A model generated the notes under the pieces. It was given only the letters and a program-made list of their open reading frames with translations, was not told the DNA's origin and ran no database searches. Shown here piece by piece: positions 10,566-25,094 of a stretch of DNA of 64,000 bases (position 1 is its first letter; each line of letters opens with the position of its first letter). Source of the stretch: Pyrus communis (taxonomy: Eukaryota > Streptophyta > Magnoliopsida > Rosales > Rosaceae); NCBI RefSeq assembly GCF_963583255.1, contig NC_084817.1:17775989-17839988 (forward strand). Direction: 5' to 3'. Both the position numbers and the translations under genes were made by a program.

Positions 10566-12693
10566 TGTCTGCTGATGTAAGTTTTTTTATTTATGATCAA
10601 TGAAGCTTTCATTAACAAGGGAAAAAAGAACCAACCTAACTCAAACCAATTTATACAATTAGTCCAACCAAACTAAGGATTTGTTCGGAATTGCTTTTAA
10701 AATGATAGAAATTGCTTTTAAAGAAAATATTTTTAGGATCTAAAAACACTTAAATTATTTTCTACAAGAAACACCAGTTACGTGTTTATTTAAAAAAATC
10801 CTTTAAGTGTTTTTCCATAACACCCTTGAGGGGTCTTTTTATCTTTTTTTAATTAAAACAAATCATGAATGATAGTCTCCTCATATTGACTTTGCACATT
10901 AGGCAGTGGACCAGTGGCAATAATAATATTGATTACTATAAGATAGACTAATTAGAGCATCTCCAGCAGTTCTCCAATGCCCTTGCAATTGGGTTGAAAA
11001 AGAAGGTTCGGTGGAAACGGACGGGCAAATGGGCCAAGGGCTTTGTGCTTGCGCCCGCTGCATACAGAAATGGACCGAGCGGGGCCCGTCCACGTGCACA
11101 CCCCAGAGTCAATTGCCACCTTGTTCCTCCAAGCTTATGCCGTTTCAACGGTAAAATGGAATTTTATTGGCCGTTGCCACGTGGTGCAATCTGGGGCATC
11201 TAATATAAAATTTTGAAATTCAATGGTCAAGATTATTCTAACAGTAAAAAGTTAAAAAATATACCGGCTAAACAATTCCCTAATTTTTTTTTTCTATATA
11301 TACTCTACCGTCTTCTTCATTTTTTGTATTTGAAATATATTATTGAAATTAGATAATCATTTTATTACTGAAATTATATTTGCGAATATTGCCCTTGCTC
11401 TCGCCCTTCACAAACGGATGGACTTGCACAAAGACAATTATTATTTAAAGTGAATAATAAAAGCACTTTTATTATTCTTGCTCTTTATAAACGAATGGAC
11501 TTGCACAAAGATAATTACTGTTTAAAATGAGCTCTGAAGTGTATTAGGAAATAGTAGGGACCCAAGAAATCCTACTATCCCATCTCAAATCAAATTACAT
11601 GCAATTTGGGATATGGCTATGACTTCTACTACAAAGTGCTATATTATTTAGGCAACTTGCAAAATTACAGATTTCAGAAAAATCGTATCAACATAAAAGG
11701 TGCCATAAAAAGTGCTCCAAATGCACGTGTTCCCTGAGCTATTCCTCTTCTTTCCCTTCACGTGACGTCACGTGATATCACACACCTCTTCCCCCATTTT
11801 TTTCTTCTTACAGCTGTCCTAAGTGAGGCTGTGTTCTGTCAAAAAAAAAAAAAAAAAAGTGAGGCTGTGACTGGGTTTTTTCCCTTTAAATATTTATTGC
11901 ATGAAAAAGGTTTTTTTCATTTAAAATATTGGGGACAAATTTATTTGGAAAATTACACCCAACATAAATAGTGAAACAATGTACATCATAAAAATCAGAA
12001 CAGTAAGCAAATTCATTGTGAGAATGTGATATCGCGGATTAGTTTTAATACTGAACTTCAATTTTTTATGGTATCAGAGTATGTTGACTTACGTGTAAAA
12101 ATTAACGGCCACATTTGCTCCACGTCATTCTGTTCATGTGTTAAGCTTGAAATTCGCTACATATAAAGTGACGTATGATAATATAAATAAAAGAGTCCCA
12201 CGTTCTAACATTCATCATTTTAAAATTGTAACCCAATTCATTAGAGTCGATAACATATTAGCAGTATGATTCGATTCACAGAAAAATTTGGTGTCGCAAC
12301 AGGACCCAACAGAACACAATGCTTCCACAATTTCGACAAGGATGCACCAAACCCATGTGCATGGTTTGCGGACACCTCATTGGTGGTGTGGTGGGGGTGA
12401 CCCACACCGCAGGACCAACCTAAGTTCATTCGTGGACCTCAGAGTTCGGACAATAGTCATCATATGCTGGCGGCTGCCGCAGTGCTACACTTTTTTATGC
12501 GTCTTGGCTACGTCCTGGCTAGTGTCCTTTTGTTTGCCACATGATCCTACTTTGTAATTTCCTGTAACTTGGACAACATCCAAACCCCACCACCCCGCGC
12601 CCCCTCCTTAAATAGTCTACTTGCCATGAATTTTGATTGAGAGGTGGAAAGTTTGCCCATCCATTTTCATACTCTTCTCATGTTATTTTGTTT
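10566..12693. other. Intergenic, MITE-like remnants
   Basis: There are no genes. 'ttagagcatctccagcag' near 10950 looks like the terminus of a common plant MITE, but I cannot find its partner. A direct repeat around 'atggacttgcacaaag' (11417 and 11497) is present. The remainder is AT-rich with short chance frames. Confidence 0.4.
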
Positions 12694-12804
12694 GTGTGGT
12701 CACGGTTAAACCACGTCAACATTTTATATTCTTATTACTTTTTGTTTTATTATTTCTATAAAAAATTAATATAAAATATTAACGTGGCTTAACCGTGACC
12801 ACAC
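12694..12804. mobile_element. Short hairpin MITE
   Basis: This is a 111-bp palindrome. The arms read 'gtgtggtcacggttaaacc' from the left and 'gtgtggtcacggttaagcc' from the right when inverted, followed by matching 'acgt...aaatatt' blocks. An AT-rich loop separates them. No clear target-site duplication was found, so the superfamily is uncertain. Confidence 0.6.
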
Positions 12805-13880
12805 ATCACAGGAAGACATGGGAAAAGTATAGAAATGGGAGGACAGACAATCCACCTCCTTTTAACATTGTGGATCACAATTCTCAATTTGTTGTATGTG
12901 GATTAGGAGGAAGGGCACCAAAATTCATAACATTGACTCCAAAGGAGATGTCATATTTTAAGTGGAATGTCACGTAATCAAATTTAAAAATAGGATGAAG
13001 CTCCAACCGATATGTCAATCTTACCTACATTGACATATAAAAGGTGCTGCAAGTAATTCTTTATTTTATTTTATTAGATCTTGAAAATTTATTTTAATTG
13101 ATTTCTTTCATAAAAATGAATTCTCCAAATATCATTTATAATAAATAAAAAAATATGAATTGGAGGAAGAGAAATTGTCACGTCAACCATCAAATTAACA
13201 CTTGTATTTATCTTTTGACATCTCCACTATTTATTATTTTAGCACCATCACTATTGCCTTGTTCATACAAGGGAAGATTTCACTCATCACCCTCAAGTGA
13301 GAAAGACAAAAATTTCAAAATTTAAACTTATCTAATAATAACTAACATTTGCTTACATATTTTGTGTGTATGAACATATTTTTTTAGAAAATGAGAAGGA
13401 GAGAGAGAGAGAGAACGTTGGGGGGGGGGGGGGAAGTGAGAGGTTTTATTTTTATTTTTTTATAATATTGGAGGTATTTTAACATTATATATATGTGATG
13501 CTTCAATAAAAAACAGTAAAATTTGGACTTGTGAAATTACATTATTGTCCATCATTTTTTTTTTTTGGTGATAGAAGACTACGTAATCTTTTCACCCTCT
13601 TTTAATTGACAAATTTTTTTTTATTAATTAATAAAAATAAATAAAGTGATAAACACGATCATCATTTAGAGTGGTAAGCAAAGATGGCTTGATATAAAAC
13701 CAAATTAGGTGAAACCCAAAGCAGTTATAAGAAAGAGCCAACCACTCCATCACTTGTAAAAGGCAAAAACCCAGCGTCACGTAGAAATACCTAGTCAATG
13801 ACATCACCACCCATCATAAGAAAAAGCAGAAAAACAAGATAAATAAAAATTAAATATTTAAAAAGATTTTAGACAAAGAC
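12805..13880. other. Intergenic with G-tract
   Basis: AT-rich DNA upstream of the NT-C2 gene. It contains a (GA)n stretch followed by a run of about 14 G near 13418-13433. No gene is recognised. Confidence 0.5.
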
Positions 13881-15311
13881 AAATGCAGGCTTTGGCGGGT
13901 TTCCAGAACGTGAAGTTGATATTTGAGCAGAAATCTCACCTCCTTCCCACCTTTTTAATGCTCTTAACCCCTCCATTTACTGCTTATTTACGCCATCTAC
14001 CCACAAACCTCTCTCTCTCTCTCTCTGTCTCTGTGTTCAGAGTCGGTTTACCTTCTCACCCAAAGATTACTTGCTCCTCCTTCCACTCTAAGCACCTTCT
14101 ACAGATCCACATCTAGATACTGCACCCTCATTGCCAATATAATATTACCCAACATTTTTAATCTTCTTTTTCATTAAAAACCCACACATTTATGTATTTA
14201 TATTTATATTTTATTTATGGGTTTTGAATTTTGAGCCTCAAAGGTGTAAACTTTACCGGGTTTATTACTGCTGCCCCTGTTCCCATCACACCCACTGCAA
14301 TTTTTTGGCGTTTCTGAGAATTGGGTTTGAATTTCTTGACATTTGTAATGCAAGTATCCGTGCGGTTTTAGCCTCTTGTGATTATTTTATTGGAATTACA
14401 AATCATGGGTTTTTTTTGACGGTTTGTTGTTCTGGACAAACAGTGAGTTGGGTTTTTGAAAATTCCACATTTAACTAGGCATTTCTGGTTTGGGAAGTGG
14501 GATGCTCTGTGATGCCGCCGTTTTGGGTATTCTGTCAGTCTCTTTGAATTCAGTGTCCCAGCAGCAAGCTGCCATCTGAATTCCCCAGCTTTTTTTTTTT
14601 CTTCTGGGCTTGGATCCGGTGTGTTTTCAACTGGGATTTGAAAGTTGTTTCTGGGTTTTCTCTTTTGGGAAAGCCTCTGCCTGATTTTACAAGGTAAAGT
14701 GCTCTAAATTTGGATTTGACTCTTACCCAAATCGGTTCCCTGCTCAACCTTTTGTTTTCTCTTAGATTACATTACCTTCTGTTTGGCTGCTGAGAAAAGA
14801 ACACTGATTGGAAAGGGAAAAATTTGGATTAATTAGTTGGATGTTGCTGAATCTGACTAGACCAGATAGGAATCTTAATCTTGTACAAGTGTTGGTCTTA
14901 GTTTTGCTTTGACTTCTGTTAATGTTCAAAATTAATGGTGATCTTTTCCTTCATTTACTTGAATTTGATAATGCAGCATGACCTGATCTTCTTTTGGTTG
15001 AACCTGCATTTTCGATTCACATTCTGGGTTCAACTTTCGGGAGGGGGAAAAGGGGATCGCCTATCTAACTTCTTGTTTTTCTACTTGGTTTATACGCAAT
15101 TGTGAGCACTGAATTATGTCTTTGTTTCTCTGGCTTCGTAATTATCATCTACGATATGCATTCTTAGTTTGCGTGATCAGTTACAACTTACCTTCCATTT
15201 TTTTTGTGGAAACAATGTGATTGAATATAATTGATTTACAATGGTGCAGGAGAATGAAAGCGTAACCATCAAGGTTCCACAGTTGACTAGAAATAGATAG
15301 ACGATCCAGTA
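13881..15311 (+). promoter_or_regulatory. Promoter and 5' UTR region of the NT-C2 gene
   Basis: A pyrimidine-rich tract ('ctctctctctctctctgtctctg', about 14011-14033), typical near plant transcription starts, lies here. A plausible leader intron runs from a GT donor after 'ttttacaag' (about 14694) to 'ggtgcag' (about 15249). The exact start site is not visible. Confidence 0.4.
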
Positions 15312-18300
15312 ATGTCGAGGATCACTAGGTGGAAGCTTGAGAAGACAAAAGTAAAAGTGGTTTTCAGGTTACAGTTCCATGCCACACATGTAAGTTGGAA
15401 CTTATTAGATTTACCGCTGAAATTATATAATTTTTATACATTTCCAATTTGTATTCACTTCTTATGAAACATGTGCATAAACTTCTGGACTGTAAGGTGA
15501 AATAGAATTTCTTTAAGTCAATTGTTGAATGATGCATCAGTCAGTGCTAATTAACTATTCTAAGCTGCCAATGTGGATTCATTCAGTTTGTAAACATTAG
15601 GCTTCGTATTGCGACTTTTGGTGTTTGTTGTCTCTGTGTCCCTAGACTCCACTAACATTTTCCTGGTAATTGCCTGAATTTGGGATTCAATTGTGTCGTA
15701 TGACGTGTAAGATAATCTAAACTCAACCGTAAGATCCATGTAATTAATGCAGGCGTGTAGCTATCATTAGCTGACATTTTATTCAATTGTAGTTTCTTAT
15801 GGCTAATGACTTAAAATGCACCTAAAATCTTCTAAATTTGTACTTCTCCTATAACATGTGACAAGATTGGGAAACGTGGTTCTATATCTAGCAGCTACAG
15901 TCTAGTCTATGGCTGAAAACAATGTTTCTGCATGGTTCAGGTTCCACAAACCGGATGGGATAAGCTGTTTATATCTTTCATACCTGCTGATTCCGGAAAA
16001 GCAACTGCAAAAACAACCAAGGCAAACGTGAGGAATGGGACCTGCAAATGGGGAGACCCTATCTATGAAACTACAAGGCTTCTACAAGACACCAAAACCA
16101 AACAATACGATGAGAAGCTTTACAAACTTGTGGTAACCATGGTAATACTCTATCCATATTTCTTATATACTAAACTGGTCTCTGCTTCAAAATTCGGTTG
16201 ATTTATAACCTACACCACCAGAGCAGCTGACTGCAGCCATTATCTTGTCTAAACTGAGTTTAACCTTTTCATTGGCCTATATCTAACTGACATCAGGGTT
16301 CTTCAAGGTCTAGTATCCTTGGTGAGACTAATATCAACCTTGCTGATTATGCTGATGCATCAAAGCCTTCGTCCGTTGCTCTGCCTCTTCTTGGATGTGA
16401 TTCTGGAACTGTTTTACATGTGAGAACCTCTGAAGTTCAAATTATTTGACACACTGTTATCTTAGGGAAGCTATTAGCTTCCAGTAATTAGTTATCACTG
16501 GTTGCCAACTACTGTTCGAGACTGTTTAACAACTTTCTTTTGTCTTATTCCATGTCAGGTCACGGTACAGCTGCTAACTTCTAAAACTGGCTTCAGGTAA
16601 GCATTAGAACATATCAACCTCTTGCTTTATCTAATTTCAGTTGTTAATTTGTAGTTCTTTCCCTTTCAGAGAGTTTGAGCAGCAGAGGGAGCTCAGAGAG
16701 AGCGGTCTACGAACAACCTCTGACCAAAACAGAAATGATGTATCCACTACTAGAAGAATATCATCTTCTGAAGATGCAGTAAATGAGCAGATGGATAAGG
16801 TTAGTCGTTTTCTTCTGTCTCTATTTGCCCCGTAGTATATATGTTTGTTTTGAAACATAAGCTCCTTGAAACGAGTATTTACTAATTTTGTTTATCATTT
16901 CCTAAACCATTTGTAATTATTAATAAGAGCAAAACCACTTAAAACATAACAACTTAAACATTAATAGAAGCAAAACCACATTCAATACATATTCAAGAGT
17001 CGAGACAAATCAAGACAGAAATTACTAAATAGAACGTCCCGAAACTCCAGGTCATACTCAATAAAATAGGAGATATGGTTGGAAAAATATTATTTCAAGC
17101 ACTTTTTCGTATGGATAGTACATCTATGGTCTATCTCTCTCTCTTTTGTCTACTGTATGCTGGTTGCATGTGTATTTATGACATGATTCTCCTTATCTAA
17201 TCCTCTGAGGTGTGATATGCATGTGTGGAAGATACATGCTGTCAGCCAAAAGAAACTCCTTTCTCTGAATGTGTTTATGCTATGAAAGATGAAATTAGGC
17301 TCACTGTTGCTGCTATGATGATGAAGTACTAAAGGGTTGACATTACTAAAGATACCATATTTCACTATGATTTATAACATAGTTCTGTATCTGATGAGAA
17401 AGATAGGCCCTGCTTTTCCAGAGTTTTATGGGTATATTCATCCCTTGTAACGTTTTCCATGAGTCAGTTACTGAGAAACTTGGTTTTTCTCACGAACTTT
17501 AACTTTTCTTATACTTGTAAGGTGTCGAATTATTTGATACAAGGAGTTATTTTACCATATGGAGTTATTATCTTTGTTATAGGCGTTTTAGATCTGTGAT
17601 AATATATGCTAATTATTTTCTTCTTTTTTATAGATGAATTCGAAAGTTAGATTCAAAGAACTCTCTCCCCATGAAGAAGGGGCTGGTCTGAATGAAGAGT
17701 ATGCTGATTCAACTGGTGGATTTGAATATTCTTCCACTACTTCAGAAAGTTTATATGCTGAGAAACATGACGCGTCTAGCACCCATGAGATTGACAGTAT
17801 TAAGAGTACCACCTCTGCTGATCTAGGGGGATTGTCCCTTAGTCAAAGTCCCGGACAAGAGAAACAACATCCCTCAGATCAGCAATTCTTGGTACAGGGG
17901 ACCAGTGAGTGGGCTCATAGCTGGGGCTCTGAATTTTCTCCAGATGCTTATTTACCAAATGCTTCTGAGGAAAATAGCAGGCTTAGCAGAAGCTTGGAAG
18001 CAGCTGAATCATCCATTCTTGACCTTAAGCAGGAGGTGAACTCTTTACAGGTTCATGCTGATGAAATCGGCAATGATGCAGAAAAATTTGGTCTTCAACT
18101 TGATGCTGAAATTGCTTCTGGAGAACAATTAGCAAAAGAAATTTCCACACTGAGATCCGAATGTTCAAAGTTAAAAGAAGATCTTGAGGAGCAAAAAAGT
18201 TTCAAACTAAGCATTCCATTCTCCCACAGGGAAACTATTGAGACAGGCCAAGATCGCATTTTTCATGAGTTACGGCTCAGGTGGTTTAAGGGCCTTTCAA

Positions 18301-21300
18301 GCATGGAGGATAAATTAAAAGGGCTTCAGAGCAAGGCATTATTTGGAGCAAATGAAAGGGACTTCCAGTCCTGTCACTCGGATTTCGAGGCATTGCTTGG
18401 TGTTTTGCAAGTTCTCAAACAAGAGACTGGACAGGCAAGTTCAGGGCTGAACGTGACAAGCGTAAAGGCTGATGAAATAAGTTTACATAAAGGTGAGCAA
18501 TTAGTACTAGGAACGAGGGTGGATGCAGATTCCCATCAACCCGAGGGTGCCGTTCATTGTCTAAGTATACCTGGCCTGGTGTCACTAGACTTTGATTCTG
18601 TAGATGCTGCCAATGCAATGAAAGGGAAGTTTGTTGAAATTTTAAGAGAGTTGGATGAGATGAAAGCTGATCGAGAAAGCCTTGCAAAGAAAGCAGACCA
18701 GATGGAGTGCTACTATGAAGCTCTCATTCATGAACTTGAGGAAAACCAGAGACAGATGATTGGAGAATTGCAGAATCTCAGGAATGAGCATTCTACTTGC
18801 TTGTACACAATTTCATCTGCTAACGCTGAGATGGAGAGAATCCAGCAAGACATGAACAACGAGCGAAGAATATTTTCCAAAGAAAAGCATGATTTGGACT
18901 CTCTGAACAAGGAGTTTGAAAGAAGGGCTACTACAGCAGAAGCAGCACTTAAAAGGGCACGCATGAATTACTCTATTGCAGTGAACCAGTTACAGAAGGA
19001 CCTTGAATTGCTTTCATTCCAGGTTCAGTCCATGCATGAGACTAATGAGAACCTCATTAAGCAGGCTTTTGAAGATTCTTTGATTCCAATGTTTCAGGGT
19101 TGTGAAGAAACAGTGCAGAATAAGAAATCGGATTCAGAGGAATTTCCATCTGCGAAACACTTACAGTGTCAGAATCAATGCTACGGGATAAAGAAACAGC
19201 AGTTAGATGGGGATGCATTATCAGATGATTTGAGAAGATCCCTCCACTTGCAGAAGGGTATCTACCAAAAGGTTGAAGAAGAACTTTATGAGGTGCATCT
19301 GGTGAATGTGTATTTGGATGTATTGTCAAAGACTCTACAAGTTACTTTGATTGAAGCAAGTGCTGCCTTCGGATTGACGAAAGAGAAAGTGCATGAACTT
19401 TCACAACAGCTGGAGCTTTCAACTGAGTCCAATGAGTTGTTGATGCTGAGGCTGCAGACTGCATTGGATGAGATTCGCTGCCTGAAGGAGTACAAGGAAA
19501 CTTGTAATTCAATCCGCAATGACTTGGTTCTGAAGAACCAAATTTTGGAAGCAGATTTACAAAACGCTATTAGTGAAAATGGCCTTCTTACCCAGAAGAT
19601 TGTTGAATGGAAAGGTATGATAAAAGAATATGAAACTTATGAGAGCAAATACAAGGCCTGCACTACTGAAAAATTACAGCTGGAAAATTTGTTGCAAAGG
19701 GAAACCCTAGAAAACGGCATTCTTCAGAACAAACTTTCCTCTTTGCAGGAAGAGTTGAAATCTGTCAGAACCGACTTTGATGAGCTAGCTTGCACGAAGG
19801 AGGATCTGCAGAATATTGTGAATTTTCTACAGGGTAAGTTATGGAATCTGTTGGCATCATATGACCAAAAGTATAAAAGCCTGGCTCTTTGCCGCGGATG
19901 TGTCTGTCAAGGCTTGGAATCCAGAGATTTAACAGGTGTAGTGATGCAAATAGAAGAGCTTCAGAACAATGTATATGGAAAGATTGTCCAAATGATGGAA
20001 GAGAAGAAAGAGCTAGCACAAGAAAGAGATATTGCTCAAGAGTCTTTACGCGCAGCAGAGTCTGATAATCTGATCATGAAGCGGAAATTTGAACACGATC
20101 TACGAGGTACAGTGGATAAACTAGATGTTTCGAGTGCGCTGGTTCAAAAGCTCCAGTCACGAGTTGAGGCCATGGCAAACAGACCCGAGATTAGCTTTGA
20201 AGCCGAAGACAATTATGCACAACAGCACAGAGAGCTTTTGTTTGATCTTGATAATTTAGAATTGGAGCTGCAGCAACTTACTTCTAAAATTGAGGGCCTT
20301 GCTGAGGAATTTATGGCATTGGAGAAATTAACTGAAGAACTAGGAAGGTGTAACCTGACCATAGCAGCATTAACAGTGGAAAAAGAAGCTTTGATGGTGT
20401 CCTTACAGGATAAAACTGATGAATCTTCCAGGCTTGCTCTCGAGCTTAATAGTTTGCAAGGGAGTTTACTTTCTTTGCATGATGAGGTGCAAACGGAGAG
20501 AAATCTCAGAGATAAGTTAGAGAGTACAATCACAGATCTCACATCCCAATTGAACGAGAAGCATTGCCAGGTGCTAGGTTTTGATCAGCAGAAGGCTGAG
20601 CTTGTCCATCTCAAACAATTGGTTTCAGATCTAGAATTAGAGAAATCAAGAGTCTCCCGTCTCTTGTTGGATTCTGAGGAATATCTAAAAGACGTCCGTG
20701 AAAAATGTTCTTCCGTTTCTGCTTTAGAGGCTCAATTGTCTGAAATGCATGAATTTTCAATAGCTGCTGATGTTGGATTCACTTTCACAAAGGCTCAATA
20801 TGAGACAAGGATAGAAGAACTAGAAAGGTATAACTTGACAATAACAGCACTGTTAGAGGAAAAAGAAGTTTTGATGGCGTCTTTACAGGATAAAACTCAA
20901 GAATCTTCCAGGCTTGCTCTCGAGCTTAATAGTTTGCAAGGGAGTTTGGTTTCTTTGTATGATGAGGTGCAAACAGAAAGAAATCTAAAGGATAAGTTAG
21001 AGAGTACAATTACAGAGCTCACTTCCCATTTGAATGAGAAGCATTGCCAGTTGCTAGGTTTTGATCAGCAGAAGGCTGAGCTTGCCCATCTAAAACAATT
21101 GGTATCGGATCTAGAACTAGAGAAATCAAGAGTTTCCTGTCTCTTGTTGGATTCTGAGGAATGTCTAAAAGACGTCCGTAAAGAGTGTTCTTCCATTTCT
21201 GCTTTGGAGGCTCAATTGTCTGAAATGCATGAATCTTCAATAGCTGCTGATGTTGGACTCACTTTCACAAAAGTTCAATATGAGATGAGGATTGAAGAAC

Positions 21301-24300
21301 TAGAAAGGTATAACCTGACCATAGCGGAATTGGCAGAGGAGAAAGAAGCTTTAATGGCGTCCTTGCAGAATAAAACTGAAGAATCTTCCAAGCTTTGTCT
21401 GGAGCTTAATAGGATGCAAGGAAGTTTGCTCTCTATGCAAGATGAGTTGCAAACTGAGAGAAATCTCAGAGATAAGTCAGAGAGTAGAATTACAGATCTG
21501 GCTTCCCAATTGATTAAGAAGAACAGTCAGTTGCTAGATTTTGATCACCAGATGGCTGAGCTGGTCCATCTCAAACAACTGGTATTGGACCTAGAACTAG
21601 AGAAATCAAGAGTTCTCGGTCTCCTGTTGGATTCTGAGAAATGTCTTAAAGACGCTCGTGAAGAGTGTTCTTCTGTCTCTGCTTTGGAAGCTCAGTTATC
21701 TGAAATGCATGAATTTTCAATAGCTGCTGATGTTGGATTCACTTTCACAAAAACTCAATATGAGGCCGTGATCAAAGAGCTTTGTCAGAAACTACACTTT
21801 TCAGATAGCCAAGTTTCTGAAATTCGCAACAATTTCCTTAATGTAGAGAATATGCTTAACAAATGTCTTGCTAGCAAAGGCCATTACCTTGAAGAGAACA
21901 CCCAATTGATGACAAGTCTCAATTTCATTAAATCTGAGTTGGAAGCCTCCAGTGCTCAAAACAGGATACTTCTTGATGCAAACAGTGTTATGAGGACCGA
22001 ACTTGAGGAATGCAAGAAAAGAGCTGAAAATACGGAGGATATTGTCCATATGGATAAAAGTCAGTCTGCTCTTGAGGTGGAAAGGCTGGAATATCTTCTA
22101 ATGACTTCTGAAGAAGAGATTGATAACCTGATATTCTCCAAGGAAGAACTGGAAGTCAAAGCTTTAGTACTCAAAGCCAAGTTGGATGAACAGTCCGCTC
22201 AGCTAACCTTGCTGGAAGGATATAAGAATGAAATGGAAATGCTGCACGATAGATGTAGCGAGCTTACACAGAAGCTTGCTCAACAGGTCTTGAAGACAGA
22301 AGAATTTAAGAACTTGTCCATCCACTTTAAGGATCTTAAAGACAAGGCTTATGCCGAGGGCCTCCATGCACAGGATAAAAAAGAACCAGAAAGGCCACCA
22401 ACTGCTATGCAAGAGTCTTTAAGAATTGTATTCATCAAAGAACAATATGAAACCAAGCTGCAAGAACTGAAACAACAACTTGCTATGTCCAATAAGCACA
22501 GTGAGGAGATGCTCTGGAAATTACAAGATGCAGTCGACGAAGTTGAGAATAGGAAAAAATCCGAAGCTACTCATGTGAAGAGAAACGAAGGGCTAGGAAT
22601 GAAGATCTTGGAATTGGAGTCTGACCTACGTTCATTACTTTCTGAAAAGCGTGAAATAATGAAAGCATATGACCTGATGAAAGCTGAAAAGGAATGCTCA
22701 TTAATAAGCCTCGAGTGCTGTAAGGAAGAAAAACAAGAGCTTGAAGCGTCTTTGCAGAAGTGCACTGAGGAAAAAGCTAAAATTGCTTTAGAACTCACCT
22801 CAGCGAAGGATTTACTTGCGAGCAGTTCATCATCTGTAAATTATCAGAGGGGCGCAGAAGAACCTTTGGCTAAGTTTTCTGAACTAGATGGAGCCAATGG
22901 TGAAGCATCTCAACATGAATGCATGAATTCCGTTGATGAAGCAGACCAGTCAAATGTACTCAACAATATAAACTCCAAGCAGGTAATTAACTGTTTTTAT
23001 GAGGATTATGTATATTAGAGTAATTTGCTCCATTGATACCTCTAATTCTTTGTGCAAATATGTTGCACCCAGATGCTTATGCTAGCCTATATACGTTATG
23101 CATTATTCTTTTCCGTCAAGTTTTGGAAAAGTGAACAAAGATTGCTTTTTCTTTCTGCCCTCTCTGAAAAGGTGTTTTCAGTTTGCTATTGTTTTCTGCT
23201 TTTTTCCATCATAGTGAGTTTGAATGGTTCTTCTGAAGTTATAGTTCTTACTAGTACCAGTTGACAGTGCCACAGTGAGTTGCTGCTCCAAATATTACCA
23301 AAGTAATAGCATTCCTATTTTATTTAGTGCTGGCCCTTCTCTACCACAAATCAGCCCCCAGCTATCACATTAAACACATTTCCTGGAAAGTATCACCACT
23401 AGAGTGAAATTCAAAGCACTTGACGGTGGCTAATATATTTGGTAATACCAGTTACTGTTAGTCCTCGGAGGTTTAAACTCCTTGTTCACAATTAATGTTG
23501 TCAACTTTTCCATGAAATAATGGTGAAATCTAATTACGAAAGAAATTCTATTTTAGTCCAATCAGAAAAAACATAAGTATGATCTATATAGTATGCTTGC
23601 CTAATTAGTTGTGAATGTGTTATCTTTCATAGCTCGCACCTTCTTCTTGTGGCCTCTTCAAACTTTACATAAAGTTCTCTTAGAGACAATCATAATTTGT
23701 GCATAACTTGGTAATTGATTTTCTTAGGCTTCAAAATTTTGAAGTTCTCCTCTCTCTAGCAGAGGAATAGGATAGTCATTTCTCTAAAAGAAAAGGTTTA
23801 CTATGTTTTATTTTTAGATGTATTATATATAGAAATTTTGGTCGCTGACAATATATGCACGTCATTGGACAGGATGATCTTGTATCTGGAGGTGTAAATG
23901 GGATCTCTGGTATAGTACTTTCCAAGCAAAGGGATATTCTTAATAGCGACATGAAGCATTGGGTTCTTGCCAATGAGAATTTTAAGGCCCAAGGCTTAAA
24001 GTCTAGCATGGAAAACTTAAATAAGGAGGTATGTATTTCGTATAATCACAAGTGATCAGATGCTTTTGTATTGCTACAGTTTTAACTTCTAAAGTTGGGG
24101 GGAGCAGAACTGGAAAATAATATCTCAACGGTGGTTCTAGAATTTTTGATCTGTATTATCTTGTTGCAGTTGGAAAGGATGAAACATGAAAATTTGCTTC
24201 TTTCCGTCGATGATCAACACCTTGAACCAAATTTTCCTGGTTTACAAAGAGAGATTATGCAATTAAATAAGGTAAATAACAACTTATAATATAAGCTGTC

Positions 24301-25094
24301 CTTTAACTGACTTCATGTTTCATATAAGCATGTCCTTGAACTGACTTCATGTTTCGGATCTTTAATTAGGTAAATGAAGAATTGGGAAATATATTTCCCT
24401 CCTTCAACGAATTTTCTTGCAGTGGCAATGCATTAGAGAGGGTGCTAGCTTTAGAAGTTGAACTTGCTGAAGCATTGCAGGCAAAGAAGAAATCAACTAT
24501 CCAGTTTCAAAGGTACATCTTAAGTGAGCAAATTATCTATTTCATGTTTAGATGCATGTCAACTAGAACCTTTGCAGCGGTTACGGGTAATGTCTTTTCG
24601 GCTTTTCGGCTTTGGTGTATTTTGTGTTTGCAGGGGATCATAAGGCCCTGCTAAATTTGTCATTTATGAACCAAAAGAATTTCATAATGTACTTCATCTA
24701 TTGATTTTTGGACTTTTAGGGACTTTTAAGGGGGGAAAAGGTGGTTATTTTAAGTTCAGCAGAACTAGGAATACATGAGTTTAATAATTAACATGACACC
24801 CTCCTTTGTTCCAGTTCTTTCGTGAAACAACACAGCGACGAGGAAGCAGTGTTTCACAGCTTCAGAGACATCAACGAGCTAATTAAAGACATGCTGGAGA
24901 TTAAGGGAAGATATGCTACCGTGGAAACGGAACTCAAAGACATGCATGACCGTTACTCCCAGTTAAGCCTTCAGTTTGCAGAGGTCGAAGGGGAGAGACA
25001 AAAACTAATGATGACTCTCAAGAATGTCCGAGCGTCAAAGAAAGCCCTATACTCGAATCGCTCCTCAACATCCCCTTTTCTAGACCCTTCGTAA
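15312..25094 (+). CDS. NT-C2 domain, very long coiled-coil protein (At1g22060-like)
   Basis: Ten coding exons join in frame to about 2,199 residues: 15312-15389, 15941-16141, 16297-16419, 16559-16596, 16670-16799, 17634-22982, 23873-24028, 24170-24271, 24370-24512 and 24815-25094. The first 150 residues (MSRITRWKLEKTKVKVVFRL, then LADYADASKP and VTVQLL) are the EEIG1/EHBP1 N-terminal C2 domain. The rest is long Glu/Lys/Leu-rich coiled coil, so it is probably a membrane-associated tether or scaffold. That role is inference from related NT-C2 proteins. Exon 6 alone encodes 1,783 residues and includes three tandem repeats of 160 residues. All junctions are GT-AG and the C terminus ends STSPFLDPS. 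Plant members are annotated variously as myosin heavy chain-related or sporulation-specific, names that carry little meaning. Confidence 0.9.
20330..21769 (+). repeat. Three tandem 480-bp coding repeats
   Basis: The unit encodes LELNSLQGSLLSLHDEVQ and QLSEMHEFSIAADVGF-type segments and is seen three times. 'taacctgaccatagcag' lies at 20351, a variant at 20831 and another at 21311. The period is exactly 480 bp, so coiled-coil length grows in frame by 160 residues per copy. High identity suggests fairly recent duplication. Confidence 0.9.

Noticed and set aside
12288..12557. 89-codon plus-strand frame
   Set aside because: An overlapping antisense frame of similar size exists. There is no domain and no conserved motif.
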